DNA from: CAWGCE01 sp964480915
GTDB lineage: Bacteria; Planctomycetota; Planctomycetia; Pirellulales; Pirellulaceae
Length of the DNA: 64,000 bases
Assembly (NCBI GenBank): GCA_964480915.1
Contig: CAYZRS010000023.1
Coordinates: 6,329-70,328 of the forward strand
Direction of reading: 5' to 3'
The translations under genes were made by a program, and so were the position numbers. The notes below the pieces were generated by a model. It worked only from the letters and a program-made list of their open reading frames with translations, ran no database searches and was not told the origin of the DNA. Below are positions 36,408 to 44,812 of the stretch, piece after piece (the first letter of the stretch is position 1; the number at the start of each line of letters is the position of its first letter).

Positions 36408-37298
36408 ATGAGCGACATACCTCAACCCGAAGTTCGAGATCTTGATCAAGTGCCGCCCCGTTTGACGATGTCGGTCACCAATCACGATCGTCTGACGGCG
36501 ACGATGACGGCTGCGCTGATCATGGTCGGATTGGTTGTTTCCATCCTGTTCGTGCTGTGGCTGACAACACGAGTTTGGATTCGAAAGCCGGCGGTCGTCC
36601 CAGAATTGATCGAACCGCTGGCCGGCGGTGGCAATGCGATGGGCAACGCGCGCGAACTGGTGGAACCGGGCCAGGAAGAGATGGACGAATTTGATGAACC
36701 TCAGCTAGAGGAGACCATCGATTCCATTACCGATACGGTGACCGATCAATTGGCCACGCTGGATGCCGTAGGAGGTGAATCGCCGACGATGACTGCGGGC
36801 GGTGGTGCGGGCGACAGTCGCGTCCCTGGTCCTGGCAATAGTGACGCCAATCTGATCCCCCGTTGGCAGCGTTGGAGAGTTCAGTTCAGCGCCAATTCTT
36901 CGCAGATCTACGTGAAGCAATTGGATGCTTTTGGTATCGAGATCGCGGCGACCGGAGGCAGTGTTTCGTCGATCGATTATGTGTCTCACCTGTCCGAGCC
37001 CAAGCCAAAAAAGCGATCCGCACTCGCGAGCGACGAAGAACGACTTTACATGACCTATAAGTTTGGGCCATTGAAAGCGCTGGACGAACAATTATTGAAA
37101 AACAACGGCATCAAAACGGAGAATCGAATCCTGTTGCAGTTTTTTCCTGCTGAAACCGAAAACCGGTTGGCACTTGCCGAGAAGGCCTACATGGACGAAC
37201 GGGATCGGAAGTTGGAACAGATTGAAAGCACGACATTCGGAGTGAGCAGCGAGGGTGGTCGGTACACGTTTTATGTCAAGGAGCAGGTATTGCGGTGA
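36408..37298 (+). CDS. Single-pass membrane protein, TonB-like topology, ExbBD partner
   Basis: Residues 1-32 are cytoplasmic and a single membrane helix follows (TAALIMVGLVVSILFVLWLT). Then come an acidic linker (ELVEPGQEEMDEFDEPQLEE), a Gly/Ser-rich segment and a C-terminal folded domain of about 160 residues (WRVQFSANSSQIYVKQLDAF to VSSEGGRYTFYVKEQVLR). The topology recalls TonB or TolA, which are energised by ExbBD/TolQR, but there is no Pro-Lys spacer and I cannot assign the domain. The ATG at 36408 lies two bases after the preceding stop, so translation is coupled. The ExbB gene follows 89 bases downstream. Confidence 0.6.
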   Translation: MSDIPQPEVRDLDQVPPRLTMSVTNHDRLTATMTAALIMVGLVVSILFVLWLTTRVWIRKPAVVPELIEPLAGGGNAMGNARELVEPGQEEMDEFDEPQLEETIDSITDTVTDQLATLDAVGGESPTMTAGGGAGDSRVPGPGNSDANLIPRWQRWRVQFSANSSQIYVKQLDAFGIEIAATGGSVSSIDYVSHLSEPKPKKRSALASDEERLYMTYKFGPLKALDEQLLKNNGIKTENRILLQFFPAETENRLALAEKAYMDERDRKLEQIESTTFGVSSEGGRYTFYVKEQVLR

Positions 37299-37387
37299 TG
37301 GTTACAAACGAAATGTCGGTATCTCCTCACCAGATCCAGTAAACTTACCAATTTGAAAAAGCGGCATAGGAAAAGGCAATCATCGTT

Positions 37388-38080
37388 ATGGGAACGACAG
37401 GCATACAAGGACTTACGGGTGTCATTGCTCAGATGCTTTATGTTGTGCTGCTCTTAATCGCACTATGGGGCGCTTTCTGCGTGATCATGGTCTGGTTAAG
37501 AATCGCACAGAAACGCTTTCGTGACGAACTGGAACAGGACGAGTTTTTCCAAGATGTCGACAAGATGTTGGCCAATGGCGATGCTGCGTCGCTGCAAGGG
37601 ACGCTGGCCGAAGATTTGCGTGCCATGCCTCAAATGACCGCCCTGGCGATCGAAAATCGTCAGATGGGCCGCGTCCGATTACAGCAATTTCTGGTGGATC
37701 GATTTCAGCGCGATGTACTGGCCGACATCGAGTATCGGCTGAGCTGGGTGCAAACGGTGATTAAGAGCGCCCCGATGGTCGGGCTGTTGGGAACCGTCAT
37801 GGGGATGATGGGCGCTTTTGCGAAATTGGCAACCGCGGAGAACGTGGCGCCCGATGCGCTGGCTCAGGACATCAGCTTCGCACTGGTGACGACCGCATGC
37901 GGGCTGGCGATCGCCATTCCACTCGTCTTTTGCACAGCCAGTATCAACATCAAAATCCGCAAAATGGAAGACTTGATGTCGAACGGCATTGAGAGGCTGT
38001 TTGAGCTTTTAGATCAGCGTGGCGTGGTCGCGGATACGAGAGATCGATTCCGTCGAGGGAGTGGTGATGAGCCTCTTTAA
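37388..38080 (+). CDS. MotA/TolQ/ExbB proton-channel protein
   Basis: This 230-residue protein has three membrane helices: the N-terminal MLYVVLLLIALWGAFCVIMV, the signature helix KSAPMVGLLGTVMGMMGAFA and the third ISFALVTTACGLAIAIPLVF. The conserved Thr/Ser positions that line the ion path are present. With ExbD it forms a channel that turns proton flow into motion of a partner protein in the envelope. It is encoded directly before two ExbD genes and after a TonB-like-topology protein. The first ExbD gene starts inside its 3' end (overlap 38067-38080). Confidence 0.92.
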   Translation: MGTTGIQGLTGVIAQMLYVVLLLIALWGAFCVIMVWLRIAQKRFRDELEQDEFFQDVDKMLANGDAASLQGTLAEDLRAMPQMTALAIENRQMGRVRLQQFLVDRFQRDVLADIEYRLSWVQTVIKSAPMVGLLGTVMGMMGAFAKLATAENVAPDALAQDISFALVTTACGLAIAIPLVFCTASINIKIRKMEDLMSNGIERLFELLDQRGVVADTRDRFRRGSGDEPL

Positions 38081-38570
38081 CAAACCGAACGCCTGGGAGG
38101 GTGCCAAGTTGGAGGCCAGTGGTATTCCACGGCGTCGGATTGTCGATACCGACGAGGAGATGGATATCACGCCCATGATTGATATTACCTTCTTGCTGCT
38201 GATCTTTTTTCTCGTCGCATCAAAAATTGATGCCGGTTCCGAGGTGACGTTGCCGCTTGCCAAAAATGGCACGGCGGTCACGATCAAAAATGCGAGCGTC
38301 TTGTCGATGTACGGTGGGACGCCCGCTTTTACCGACGTCTACATTGGTGAAGGTGATAACAAACAGAAAATTAATGCCGCCGACCCGATCGTTCAAGAAG
38401 AATTGATCGTCGGATTCATCGAACAGGCCGCTCAAGCGCAACCGCCGAAGACGCAAGTGATCCTCCGAGCCGACAAGGGGACAAAACATCGTGAGGTCGC
38501 CCGAGTTCTGCGCGCCTTAGGACAAGTCGAAGGCGTCTCTGCCTACGTGGCAGTATTGGAGGATCAATGA
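38067..38570 (+). CDS. ExbD/TolR biopolymer transport protein (first copy)
   Basis: The family signature MDITPMIDITFLLLIFFLVA, with the single membrane helix and its essential Asp, is at about residues 32-51, followed by a periplasmic domain ending in RVLRALGQVEGVSAYVAVLE. The ATG at 38067 has GAGGGA upstream and overlaps the ExbB stop. The periplasmic domain has an insertion (ITIKNASVLSMYGGTPAFTD-like region) compared with compact ExbD proteins. Its stop overlaps the ATG of the second copy (ATGA, 38567-38570). The two paralogues may form a heterodimer inside the ExbB pentamer. Confidence 0.9.
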   Translation: MSLFNKPNAWEGAKLEASGIPRRRIVDTDEEMDITPMIDITFLLLIFFLVASKIDAGSEVTLPLAKNGTAVTIKNASVLSMYGGTPAFTDVYIGEGDNKQKINAADPIVQEELIVGFIEQAAQAQPPKTQVILRADKGTKHREVARVLRALGQVEGVSAYVAVLEDQ

Positions 38571-39028
38571 GCTCCGGGAGTCGCAGCCGTTGGCAGGATG
38601 ATGACATGGACATGACGCCCATGGTGGATGTCACGTTCTTGCTGCTCATTTTCTTTATGATTACTTCGGCGTTCCAGATGCAGAAGTCATTTCAGGTGCC
38701 GACGCCCCGTTCGGATCAGGCCAGTACCAATGCAAAAACTTTGGAAGACTATGAAGAGGATCCCGATTTCGTAACGGTCCGCATTGACGAGTACAACAAC
38801 TTTTTTGTGGCCGCTGCCTCGTGGGATGAGGAAAAAGAGGCTCCCTCCGTACAGGACTTGCTGATTCGGCTCCGTCTGGCACAAAACGCCGATGGGCCGC
38901 GAGCGAGCCGTTTGTTGATCCTCGCGAATGGGGAAGCCGATCATGAACGAGTCGTTCAAGCGATCGATGCCGGCAATGAAGTCGGTTTAGAGGACGTGAA
39001 ACTTGTGACCGTGGAAGGCGATTACTAA
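38567..39028 (+). CDS. ExbD/TolR biopolymer transport protein (second copy)
   Basis: The signature is DMDMTPMVDVTFLLLIFFMI, with the essential Asp at the start of the helix. The periplasmic domain is about 100 residues and ends DAGNEVGLEDVKLVTVEGDY. It is a diverged paralogue of the first copy, not a recent duplicate, as similarity outside the helix is low. Translation is coupled to the first copy by ATGA, and the PQQ-protein gene starts four bases after its stop. Confidence 0.9.
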   Translation: MSSGSRSRWQDDDMDMTPMVDVTFLLLIFFMITSAFQMQKSFQVPTPRSDQASTNAKTLEDYEEDPDFVTVRIDEYNNFFVAAASWDEEKEAPSVQDLLIRLRLAQNADGPRASRLLILANGEADHERVVQAIDAGNEVGLEDVKLVTVEGDY

Positions 39029-39032
39029 TCGA

Positions 39033-42000
39033 ATGAGTGCGTTTCAATTTCTAAATTTGGCGGAAGAGCGAGGCCTGCTGGATCCGGCAACGGCAGACAA
39101 GGCACGCGCTCAGTTAGCCAAGCTTGAGCGCAGTGTCTCGACCGATGAGATGGCCGCGATGCTTGTGAAGCGGGGCCGTTTGACCGAATTTCAGGCTCAG
39201 TCACTGTCCGAAGCAGTGCGGCAACTTGAACAGGCTCGCGCCGAAGGTGTTGACCTCATGGCCGACACGGAAGGGTCTTCTCTGGAACTGATCGCCGATT
39301 CGGATGCCGAATTGACACCCCTGGAAGCGATGCCAATCGCGGAACCGGTGGAAGTGCCGTCGGAAGCGATTGTGATGGAAGATGACCTGGAGGTCGTGGG
39401 CGACGAACCCCCAATTGCAGGTCTTGTGGATGAAGAGGGCGAATGGGATGCAGGGGGGACGCCATCGACGGCGGGGCGTTTCAGTCTGAAATCGATGTTT
39501 CAGTCAATGTTCTCGCGACGCACCGGTTGGCAGCGTTCGCGTGGTGGGCCCAGTTTCTTGGTGTGGGGAGGTGGGGCGCTCGCCCTGCTCTCTTTGCTCG
39601 CCGTGCTGCTTTACTTTTTCCTGACGAGGGAAACCGGCGATTCATTCTTTGAGCAGGCCGAGTCGGCGTACGCTGAGCAATCGTACGATCAGGCGATCAA
39701 GACGTATGACAAATTCATCAGTAAATTTCCCAGCCATCCGAAATGCAGTGAAGCGAGAGTCCACCGTGAATTGGCGGCCGTTCGCGAGCGGGTGGAAAGA
39801 GAGAATTGGCAAGGTTCCTTAGCAACGTTTGATGATCGAATTCCTCAAATTACCGCTGAGCAGGCATACGAAAAATATCGACCGGAATTGGCGGGAATCT
39901 TGCCGGAGATTTATGAGGGTTTTGCTAAGGCGGCGGATGCGGCCGTCGGCGCTGACGAAAAAGAACAGCTGCTGCAGCTTGCCCTCGAGTCACGCGCCCG
40001 CATCGACGATCCGCAGTTCTTGGGGCCGCAGCGTGTGACGGTCGAAGTGCGAGTCAATGAGATCGAGAACATCACCGACAAGGTCTTCCGCGATATTCAG
40101 CGGGAACGGGAACTGGGCAAGGCGCTCGTCCAGATTCAGGACGCGGTCGACAAGAATGACACGGTCGCGGCCTATGCGGTCCACAAGTCGCTGTTGGACG
40201 ACTATCCCGGCCTGCGTGCGAATCGCGATTTGATGGACCGAATATCTGAAATCGCTGCGGCAGAACGGGGGGCGGTGGTCGTCGGTGATGGCCAGCAGCA
40301 GCCCGAAACGAAAGACCATCGGACGAAGGTTGCCAGCCGTGTTGTTCTGGCTCGCCGACAGACAACGGCGAAGGCGAATGCTGTCGGGCAGGTGTTTGCG
40401 ATGGTTCATGGAGCGTTGTACGGATTAGACGCCGAAACTGGGAAGGTCCTGTGGCGCCGCTGGATGGGATTTGACTCGACGAAGCGGCCGGTCACGATCG
40501 GTGCGACGACGACTGACGTGATTGCCTTTGATGACGCGCGGCAGGAGCTCCTTCGGTTGGACGGTCCGACAGGCCAGTTAAAGTGGCGATTGGAAGTGAA
40601 GGAACCGTCCAATCGACCGATCGTCGGGGCACGCATTTATCTCAGCACCGAAAGCGGTCGATTGCTGTCGATTGATCCGTCGAGCGGTCGTGTGTTGCGA
40701 GTCGCGCAGTTGCCTCAGTCGCTTTACGCGCCACCTTGCGTTAGCCGCGATGGCATGTTGTTTCAACCGGGTGCCCATTCCAGCCTTTTCGTGTTGGATG
40801 CAGACTCGCTGAATTGTCTCAGCGTGCATGCCGTGGGGCATCGGACCGGGGCCGTTACGGAAGCGGCTTTCTTGGTCGGAGATTACGTGCTGATTCCGGA
40901 ACGCATCAGTGGTGATACGACGACTTTGCATGCGATCCGTCTGGCGGACGAAGGGCAAGTGGCCGAGGGACTGGTGGCCAATGATGTCCAAGTGGATGGT
41001 TACGTCGTCAGTACGAGTTCGTTGGCGGATGGAAGCGTTTTGGTCACGACCGAGCTTGGCGCGGCGCACGTTGTGGCTGCCGATCGAAGTGACGCCGAAC
41101 GTCCACTGCGGAAGATTGCCACCAAGCCGCGGTCTTCCACCAAGCCTGGCTTGTATTTCGGTGCTGCGATCGAAGATCAGCTTGTCATCGCGGGCCGTGG
41201 TCTTGGCCGCTTCGAAGTCCAGGGGGCGAATGGGTCGTTGGTCAGTCGATGGGAATTGATCGAGCCGTCGTTTCACACGGCGCCACCCGAAGTCCGCGGC
41301 TCGACACTGTTTGTGCAGTATAAGCGGCTGGATAACGTCACAAGGAGCAATGACGGTGCGGCGACGTCGCAAGCGGTTAGAGTCTCGGCGCTAGAATGGG
41401 GTAACGACGGTACGAGAGAACCGAACACCAAATGGGTCGTCGAATTGGGGGCGTCACCGGCCGGTCCGGCGTTCTTCGACAAGCGAGGTCGAGGCATCAT
41501 TGCGGTCTCCGATGACGCTGCGGCTTGGAAGATTGGCTCGGCAGCCATGAAATCAAAAATGCTGGATACGTCGGTTGCCGATCTGCCTGGTCGCACCACG
41601 TTTGGTTTCCCCCAAGCGGTCGAAGGACGGCGCTTTTTCAGTGCAGCCGGTGGAAAATCGAGTTTTCTGGTGTATGACGGGGCGGCTCGAAGTTCGAAGC
41701 TGCGAAGAAGCGATCTGCAGATTTCGGACAAGAGACTGGCTTGCCCCATCGTCGTTGCCAAGGACAGCTTGGTCGCCTGCTCGCTCGGTGGAGGCGTCTA
41801 CTTAGCCGATCTCAAGACCGGGAAGCAGCTGGTCCAGCCCTTTCAGGCGGTGGCTGATGTGGCCGCGCAGGTCGATTGGGTGACGCCTGTCGTGCTAAAG
41901 AATGATCTGCTCGTCGTCGGTAACAAGGCAGGCTATACCGCGCTGCTCGGCGTGGAAGAGAAGCGATTGACGGCACGCGTGAAACGTATTCAAGAGTTTC

Positions 42001-42476
42001 GTATCGAGAGTCCCTTGGTTGCCATCGGAGATCGTCTGTTTGTCGTCGGCGCGAATGGGCCGCTGAAGGCCATGCATTGCCTGCAGGCTGATGACTTGAC
42101 GGTGGTCGAATCGGTCGAGCTTCCAAGTGGTTGTGATCGTGGTCCGTACCTCGTCGGTCAACAGGTCGCTTGCGTAAATCGGAAGCAGCAGCTCGAGTCG
42201 TTTTCGAGCGCAGGAAAGCGGATGTGGACCACCGAGTTGCTCGATGCGCCGCTGGCCGGTCCGCCGGTATGGGATAAGGGGACGTGGTTGCTCGCGAGTG
42301 TAAACGGCAAGTTGTGGAGGGTGGATGCGAAATCGGGCAAGACGCTACCTTGGCGCGGCAGCCAAGCCGATCATTTCGACGTTGGTGAACCGCTTGGTGC
42401 GGCACCGTTCATGATGGGCAGTCGCCTGGTCTTATTGGGCCGTGATTGCACCATGTTCGTAGTATCTTTGAAGTAG
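39033..42476 (+). CDS. Membrane-anchored TPR/PQQ-propeller protein with kinase-type N-terminal module
   Basis: Residues 1-75 (FLNLAEERGLLDPATADKAR, LVKRGRLTEFQAQSLSEA) resemble the N-terminal module of the planctomycete Ser/Thr kinase encoded at 47256-48641. An acidic linker leads to one membrane helix (FLVWGGGALALLSLLAVLLY, about residue 175), then TPR-like repeats (FFEQAESAYAEQSYDQAIKT) and a C-terminal PQQ-type propeller of 700 residues (ALYGLDAETGKVLWRRWMGF, RLDGPTGQLKWRLEVKE, VYLADLKTGKQLVQPF). The N-terminal module is therefore cytoplasmic and the propeller extracytoplasmic, a layout suited to linking a cytoplasmic signal to the envelope. It starts four bases after the second ExbD gene. 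Confidence 0.8.
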   Translation: MSAFQFLNLAEERGLLDPATADKARAQLAKLERSVSTDEMAAMLVKRGRLTEFQAQSLSEAVRQLEQARAEGVDLMADTEGSSLELIADSDAELTPLEAMPIAEPVEVPSEAIVMEDDLEVVGDEPPIAGLVDEEGEWDAGGTPSTAGRFSLKSMFQSMFSRRTGWQRSRGGPSFLVWGGGALALLSLLAVLLYFFLTRETGDSFFEQAESAYAEQSYDQAIKTYDKFISKFPSHPKCSEARVHRELAAVRERVERENWQGSLATFDDRIPQITAEQAYEKYRPELAGILPEIYEGFAKAADAAVGADEKEQLLQLALESRARIDDPQFLGPQRVTVEVRVNEIENITDKVFRDIQRERELGKALVQIQDAVDKNDTVAAYAVHKSLLDDYPGLRANRDLMDRISEIAAAERGAVVVGDGQQQPETKDHRTKVASRVVLARRQTTAKANAVGQVFAMVHGALYGLDAETGKVLWRRWMGFDSTKRPVTIGATTTDVIAFDDARQELLRLDGPTGQLKWRLEVKEPSNRPIVGARIYLSTESGRLLSIDPSSGRVLRVAQLPQSLYAPPCVSRDGMLFQPGAHSSLFVLDADSLNCLSVHAVGHRTGAVTEAAFLVGDYVLIPERISGDTTTLHAIRLADEGQVAEGLVANDVQVDGYVVSTSSLADGSVLVTTELGAAHVVAADRSDAERPLRKIATKPRSSTKPGLYFGAAIEDQLVIAGRGLGRFEVQGANGSLVSRWELIEPSFHTAPPEVRGSTLFVQYKRLDNVTRSNDGAATSQAVRVSALEWGNDGTREPNTKWVVELGASPAGPAFFDKRGRGIIAVSDDAAAWKIGSAAMKSKMLDTSVADLPGRTTFGFPQAVEGRRFFSAAGGKSSFLVYDGAARSSKLRRSDLQISDKRLACPIVVAKDSLVACSLGGGVYLADLKTGKQLVQPFQAVADVAAQVDWVTPVVLKNDLLVVGNKAGYTALLGVEEKRLTARVKRIQEFRIESPLVAIGDRLFVVGANGPLKAMHCLQADDLTVVESVELPSGCDRGPYLVGQQVACVNRKQQLESFSSAGKRMWTTELLDAPLAGPPVWDKGTWLLASVNGKLWRVDAKSGKTLPWRGSQADHFDVGEPLGAAPFMMGSRLVLLGRDCTMFVVSLK

Positions 42477-42503
42477 ATCGCTGACAGGCGAAGGAGCACT
42501 CGT

Positions 42504-44810
42504 TTGAACCGACTCGGACGCCACTTGTCGATCTCGATCGCCGTGGGCGTGGTATGTCTGTTGGTCGGTGAATCGATTTGGGCGCAGTCGACGCCACTCT
42601 ACGAACGTGATCCATTCGATTTACTCGTGCTCACGCAGGACGCGGGCGGCAATCGAATTCCGGTGTTTCCGCTCATCGATCGAAGTGGGAAGCGTGGTCG
42701 CGACGGCGTGAAGTTGCGGATTCGCATGTTGGCCTATCCTGATCGGGAATTCGATGTCGATTGGAAGAACATCCGAACGGTTGTTGCCTTTGAGGACTTA
42801 CTGCTGCAGGCGGCGAATCGTTTGTCCAGCAGCGGTCGGTTGGACGAGGCGTATCAACACCTCCATCTCTTGCGGGAGCAAGATCCTCAGCGGAACGATC
42901 TGGCGAAAGCTGCGAGCAAATTCATGTCGGCAGCAGCCGTCAGCTCGGCTCAGCAGGGCAAATTGGTAGACGCGTGGGGGACGCTCGATTTCGTCTTGCA
43001 AGCAGACCCTGACTCGAAGCCCGCGTTGGCGACTTTGTTGGAAGTGGCTGACAAGCTGTTCATTGCGCTGCTGAAAGAGGAAGAATTTGGCGAAGCCCGC
43101 AGCATGGTCGAGAGGCTGCAAACGCGCTACGGCAAGCAAAGGGTGGGCCGTTTGACGAAGCGATGGAATCAACGGCTACGGCAGCTTAGTGATCAATATC
43201 TGAACCGTGCCGGTCAAGCCGGCGGCGATTCTCGCGCTGCCTTCGTTGCGGTCCAGCAAGCCGTTGAGTTGTGGCCCGACTCGACCAAGGCCCAAAAATT
43301 GGCGACAAAGTTGGCCAAGTTGCATCCACGTGTGATGGTCGGCGTCTCGCGGGCCTCGACCGAAGGCTCTGGCTATTGGAATGAGTGGTCGTCGCAGCGC
43401 GCTCAGCGCCTCATGGTCCGGAAATTGACTGAAGTTAAGGGTGTCGATTCGAATGGGGCTCGATACGATTCGCCGGTCGGGACGCTGAATGTGCAACAGA
43501 ATGGCCGCATCGTTACTCTGAATGTCGCCAGCGATCAGATCGCGATGACGACGGCCGGTTTGACGTCTCATGATTTTTCCGAAGTTGTCATGCGCTCTCT
43601 GCAGCCGGAGAGCAGCACCTACTTTCCGCTCAGGCAGCAATTGTTGACAGCGATTGACGTGCCATCGGGGAGCGTTGTCAATTTCGAACATAGCCGCCCG
43701 GTGCTCCGCCCTGCCGCGATGTTGACGTTGCCGATCCGCGGTGCAGGTCGCGATCGTTTGTGGAATCGTCTGGCGCCGTACAGCCGAGTTGCCGGCGTCG
43801 ATGAAAATCGGTATCAACGGAACGAATCGTATGTGTTTCAAGGCGAGAGACAGCCGATCGAAATCGTCGAGAGGTATGTCGGTGATGGTTCCTTGGTCAG
43901 CCAATTGCGGCGTGGGAGCATTCATGTGGCAGACCGTTTGTCGGCTTTGGATGCCGAAGAATTGAAGACGGTTCGCGGCGTCACCGTGAGGCGATACGGA
44001 TTTCCTTCCGTCCATTTCTTGTTGCCGAATATGGATGAATCGGCTGGCCGACGCTTAACTGCCGATCGAAATTTTCGTCGAGCGTTGGTCTATGCGATCA
44101 ATCGACGGACGATTCTCGAGCAGGATTTGTTGCGTGGTCGATCGGTGGAAGGTTGCCAATTGATTAGCGGCCCGTTCGCGCCGGGGAAAGGTCGTGATGA
44201 CCCACTGGCCTATGCCTACGATCCAGAAGTGACTCCCCGCGAATACGATCCAACGTTGGGAATTACTTTGGCCAGTCTGGCTCGGCGCGAATTTTCCAAC
44301 GCGCTCGAAAAAATGGGAGAGGAAGTTCCCCAGGAATGGCCGCCGCTGGTGCTGGCTCATCCAGCTGATCAGCTCAGTCGCCAGGCGGCCAGGGCGATTG
44401 CCAGCTACCTCAACGGGGCGAACCTTGCTTGCGTGCTGCGTGAGTTGCCAGTTGGGCAGGTCTTGCCAGAATCGGGTGAGCCTTGGGACTTGTTGTATGT
44501 CGACACGGTGATGTCTGAACCGATCTTGGATGTCCACCGTCTGTTCGGTCAAAACGGATTGTTGGCAGGCGCCAGCCCCTATTTTCAGGCCGGCATGGAG
44601 CGGCTGGCACTGACCACGGCCTGGTCGGATGCTCGCGAGCTGCTTCGGGAAATTCACCGCATTGCTCACGAAGAAGTCACCGTGATTCCGCTTTGGCAGT
44701 GGGCCGACTACTACGCCTATCGAAATTACGTGCAAGGGCTCCAACGTGATGCCGTGACGCTGTACCAAAACGTCGAAGACTGGTCGGTCCATCCAGAATC
44801 GGGGTTTTGA
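42504..44810 (+). CDS. TPR-containing family-5 (OppA-like) solute-binding protein
   Basis: The start is TTG at 42504 with AAGGAG (42491-42496) seven bases upstream; a signal peptide ends near WAQS. Residues 90-270 are TPR-like helices (GRLDEAYQHLHLLREQDPQR, GKLVDAWGTLDFVLQADPDS). The second part resembles SBP_bac_5/OppA proteins, with the family stretch TADRNFRRALVYAINRRTIL and a C-terminal lobe (IAHEEVTVIPLWQWADYYAY). Such proteins normally feed peptides or nickel to ABC permeases, but no permease or ATPase gene is in the window. Here it follows ExbB/ExbD and a propeller protein, so it may deliver a ligand to, or sense one for, that envelope machine. The TPR fusion is unusual. Confidence 0.78.
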   Translation: MNRLGRHLSISIAVGVVCLLVGESIWAQSTPLYERDPFDLLVLTQDAGGNRIPVFPLIDRSGKRGRDGVKLRIRMLAYPDREFDVDWKNIRTVVAFEDLLLQAANRLSSSGRLDEAYQHLHLLREQDPQRNDLAKAASKFMSAAAVSSAQQGKLVDAWGTLDFVLQADPDSKPALATLLEVADKLFIALLKEEEFGEARSMVERLQTRYGKQRVGRLTKRWNQRLRQLSDQYLNRAGQAGGDSRAAFVAVQQAVELWPDSTKAQKLATKLAKLHPRVMVGVSRASTEGSGYWNEWSSQRAQRLMVRKLTEVKGVDSNGARYDSPVGTLNVQQNGRIVTLNVASDQIAMTTAGLTSHDFSEVVMRSLQPESSTYFPLRQQLLTAIDVPSGSVVNFEHSRPVLRPAAMLTLPIRGAGRDRLWNRLAPYSRVAGVDENRYQRNESYVFQGERQPIEIVERYVGDGSLVSQLRRGSIHVADRLSALDAEELKTVRGVTVRRYGFPSVHFLLPNMDESAGRRLTADRNFRRALVYAINRRTILEQDLLRGRSVEGCQLISGPFAPGKGRDDPLAYAYDPEVTPREYDPTLGITLASLARREFSNALEKMGEEVPQEWPPLVLAHPADQLSRQAARAIASYLNGANLACVLRELPVGQVLPESGEPWDLLYVDTVMSEPILDVHRLFGQNGLLAGASPYFQAGMERLALTTAWSDARELLREIHRIAHEEVTVIPLWQWADYYAYRNYVQGLQRDAVTLYQNVEDWSVHPESGF

Positions 44811-44812
44811 CG

